Positions 3,949-5,515 of a DNA stretch of 5,515 nucleotides are shown here, piece by piece. A program made the translations under genes and the position numbers. How positions within the stretch are numbered: the stretch's first letter is position 1; each line of letters starts with the position of its first letter. The stretch is from positions 1 through 5,515 of the forward strand of contig LVBC01000199.1 of the NCBI GenBank assembly GCA_001604265.1, given 5' to 3'. The notes beneath the pieces were generated by a model. It had not been told where the DNA came from. It worked only from the letters and a program-made list of their open reading frames with translations, and did not search any database. The DNA comes from Spirochaetales bacterium Spiro_01 (lineage in GTDB: Bacteria > Spirochaetota > Spirochaetia > Sphaerochaetales > Sphaerochaetaceae).

Positions 3949-5451
3949 ATGGAAGCTTTCACCAATGTAATTTCATTCATCAACTCGAATATCCTCTGGG
4001 GTATTCCTCTGATCATCGCCATCATGGGAACCGGCATTCTGATCAGTATCCGCACGCGCTTTCTTCAGGTGAGGAAGTTCTCGACCACGCTGAAGAAGAC
4101 CATCATCCCGACTGTCAGATCGATATTCGTTCCGCAGAAGAAGGATGATTCTACAGAGGGGGGACAGATCTCCCAGTTCCAGGTCTTCTCGGCCGCAATC
4201 AGCGGAACTGTCGGAACAGGCAACATCGTAGGCGTTGCCGGTGCAATGCTCTCCGGCGGTCCGGGAGCCGTATTCTGGATGTGGGTCTCTGCCTTCTTCG
4301 GCCTTGTCACCAACTACTCCGAGAATGTTCTCGGCCTCTACTTCAGGAAGAAGGACCAGGAGGGCAACATCTCCGGAGGTCCTATGTACTACATCAGCGA
4401 AGGGCTTGGGATGAAGGGACTTGCATACATCTTCTCGTTCTGCTGTCTGGTTGCCGCACTTGGCATGGGAATGGTGCAGTCCAACTCGCTTTCCGGCACA
4501 ATTGCCGCAGCAATCGCACAGAGCCAGTCGCAGCGCTTTGCACTCTCTCTCCTTATCGGTGTCGTCGTTGCGGTCCTTGCCGGTGCGATCATGATCGGAG
4601 GCATCAGGAGAATCGGCGCAGTCGCATCCCTGCTCGTTCCCTTCATGGCACTTGTCTTCATGATATGTGCAGCTGTAATCCTCGTCGTCAACTTCAGGGA
4701 TATCCCATTTGCATTCAGGGAGATCTTCGCTGGTGCCTTCAGCCTCAGGTCCGTCTCCGGTGGCGTCTTCGGCTACGTCATCACGATGAGCATGAGGTAC
4801 GGCTTTGCAAGAGGAGTATTCTCCAACGAGGCAGGTCTCGGCTCCTCTGTAATCGCACACTCCGCATCCGATACCAGGGAGCCTGTGCAGCAGGGTCTCT
4901 GGGGAATCTTCGAGGTCTTCTTCGACACCTTCATCATCTGCACGCTCACTGCAATCACACTGATCGTTGTCGGAAAGAGCTCCGGTGTCATAGACTTTGC
5001 GAATATCGCCCAGAATGCAGGAGTGGGAAAGAACGACATCGCATCTCTTGCCTTCACACAGACCTTTGGCTCGATCGGTCTGATCCTCTTCTCGATAATC
5101 ATCCCGCTCTTTGCCTTCACGACTATCCTCGCCTGGGCCTTCTATGGTGTAAAGGCCTGCACCTACATCTTCAGCTCTCATGTGAAGAAGGCCACTATCT
5201 GCTTCCAGCTGATGTACATCGTCCTTCTGTTCCTCGGTTCGATCGCGAAGTCCGATTTCGTCTGGGAGCTCGATGACATGTTCAATGCACTGATGGCACT
5301 GCCGAACCTCTTCGCACTCGTCTGCCTTTCCGGTCTTGTAGTGAAGATCAGCGACAACTACTTCAGAAGAGCCAGGGGAGAGGATATCGAGCCGATGCTC
5401 TCTGCATACAGGGAGAGGAACGAGGAGCTTGCAGGATCCTTGAGAAAATGA
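3949..5451 (+). CDS. AGCS-family sodium:alanine/glycine symporter
   Basis: The 500-residue protein is full length for the alanine-or-glycine:cation symporter family (LeuT-like fold, about 11 membrane helices). It imports alanine and/or glycine with Na+ across the inner membrane. Family motifs are intact: TVGTGNIVGVAGAM (87-100), the GGPGAVFWMW signature (103-112), ISGGPMYY (141-148), GVFSNEAGLGSS (289-300), AHSASDTREPVQQG (303-316), and FFDTFIICTLTA (324-335). Basic and acidic residues dominate the cytoplasmic tail after 468. The start is set by GGAGGA (3937-3942), 6 bases before the ATG; the ATG at 3942 is in another frame. The glycine riboswitch upstream supports glycine as a substrate or as the signal; alanine versus glycine preference cannot be decided here. 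The codon bias towards ATC, CTC and GTC resembles that of the four-helix protein gene. No other gene follows within the window. Confidence 0.96.
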   Translation: MEAFTNVISFINSNILWGIPLIIAIMGTGILISIRTRFLQVRKFSTTLKKTIIPTVRSIFVPQKKDDSTEGGQISQFQVFSAAISGTVGTGNIVGVAGAMLSGGPGAVFWMWVSAFFGLVTNYSENVLGLYFRKKDQEGNISGGPMYYISEGLGMKGLAYIFSFCCLVAALGMGMVQSNSLSGTIAAAIAQSQSQRFALSLLIGVVVAVLAGAIMIGGIRRIGAVASLLVPFMALVFMICAAVILVVNFRDIPFAFREIFAGAFSLRSVSGGVFGYVITMSMRYGFARGVFSNEAGLGSSVIAHSASDTREPVQQGLWGIFEVFFDTFIICTLTAITLIVVGKSSGVIDFANIAQNAGVGKNDIASLAFTQTFGSIGLILFSIIIPLFAFTTILAWAFYGVKACTYIFSSHVKKATICFQLMYIVLLFLGSIAKSDFVWELDDMFNALMALPNLFALVCLSGLVVKISDNYFRRARGEDIEPMLSAYRERNEELAGSLRK

Positions 5452-5495
5452 ACACCTGTTGCTTGCAATATCGTTCCCATAGTGATAAATATCAA

Positions 5496-5515
5496 CCCTG
5501 ATGGCCATTTGCCAT
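5496..5515 (+). terminator. Possible terminator hairpin cut by the window end
   Basis: ATGGC (5501-5505) and GCCAT (5511-5515) are perfect arms around CATTT. The bases before the stem (ACCCTG, 5495-5500) would extend it if the sequence beyond the window continues with CAGGGT and a T run. The location, 45 bases after the symporter stop, suits a terminator, but the decisive part is not in the window. Confidence 0.35.

Noticed and set aside
3882..4148. Possible leader ORF starting at ATG 3882, just after the purine-rich AAGGAAGGAG of the aptamer, overlapping the symporter start out of frame
   Set aside because: The purine tract is the conserved aptamer end and P1 strand, and spacing from its best part is short. 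The product past the first codons is a shadow of the symporter. Ribosome profiling could revive it.
4281..5276. 331-residue plus-strand open frame in another frame of the symporter gene
   Set aside because: Arg/Cys/Leu/His-rich frame-shift shadow of the symporter, without family features.
5463..5491. Promoter-like TTGCAA with TAAATA downstream of the symporter
   Set aside because: The -10 match is poor, no gene start follows within the window, and a hairpin comes right after it.
3973..5508. 511-residue minus-strand open frame opposite the symporter gene
   Set aside because: The product is a low-complexity Asp/Glu/Arg/Cys-rich string typical of the antisense of a codon-biased membrane-protein gene. 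It has no ribosome-binding site or motif.

Overview
The window looks like a chromosomal segment of a free-living or host-associated bacterium of medium GC content, most likely a spirochaete of the Sphaerochaeta/Treponema kind. That placement is an inference. It rests on the tiny bS22/COX24-type basic protein at the left edge, ordinary AAGGAG/GGAGGA ribosome-binding sites, frequent AGG arginine codons, and a glycine riboswitch in front of a sodium:amino-acid symporter. No phage, transposon, CRISPR, rRNA or tRNA sequence is visible, and the gene set is housekeeping or physiological.

Layout, left to right. Positions 1-80 hold the 3' end of a very basic, ribosomal-type protein gene, closed by a hairpin terminator at 112-139. 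A compact TatD-family metal-dependent hydrolase runs on the minus strand (120-758), and its last codons lie inside that terminator. A short divergent promoter region (759-829) carries an inverted repeat around overlapping -10-like sequences. Next comes a probable two-gene operon on the plus strand: a 652-residue membrane protein with a degenerate GGDEF domain and a well-preserved EAL domain (830-2788), then a 93-residue DUF1294 membrane protein (2806-3087). The operon is probably closed by a terminator that starts inside the last gene. A monocistronic four-helix membrane protein of unknown function (3177-3581) follows, with a strong ribosome-binding site and a very good terminator (3605-3636).

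The 367-base gap 3582-3948 is the regulatory highlight. It holds that terminator, a candidate -10 element, a degenerate 5' remnant that resembles part of a glycine aptamer, a clear glycine-riboswitch aptamer (about 3797-3884), and a leader that ends in the Shine-Dalgarno sequence of an AGCS-family sodium:alanine/glycine symporter gene (3949-5451). By hand I can draw two mutually exclusive pairings for one pyrimidine tract (3905-3910): with the 3' strand of aptamer helix P1, or with the Shine-Dalgarno sequence. This suggests a translational OFF switch in which glycine shuts down its own importer.

The window ends inside what looks like the first part of a hairpin after the symporter gene. Two themes tie the region together: c-di-GMP turnover at the membrane (the EAL protein with its DUF1294 partner) and glycine/alanine uptake controlled by glycine. 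The hydrolase and the four-helix protein appear to be independent units.
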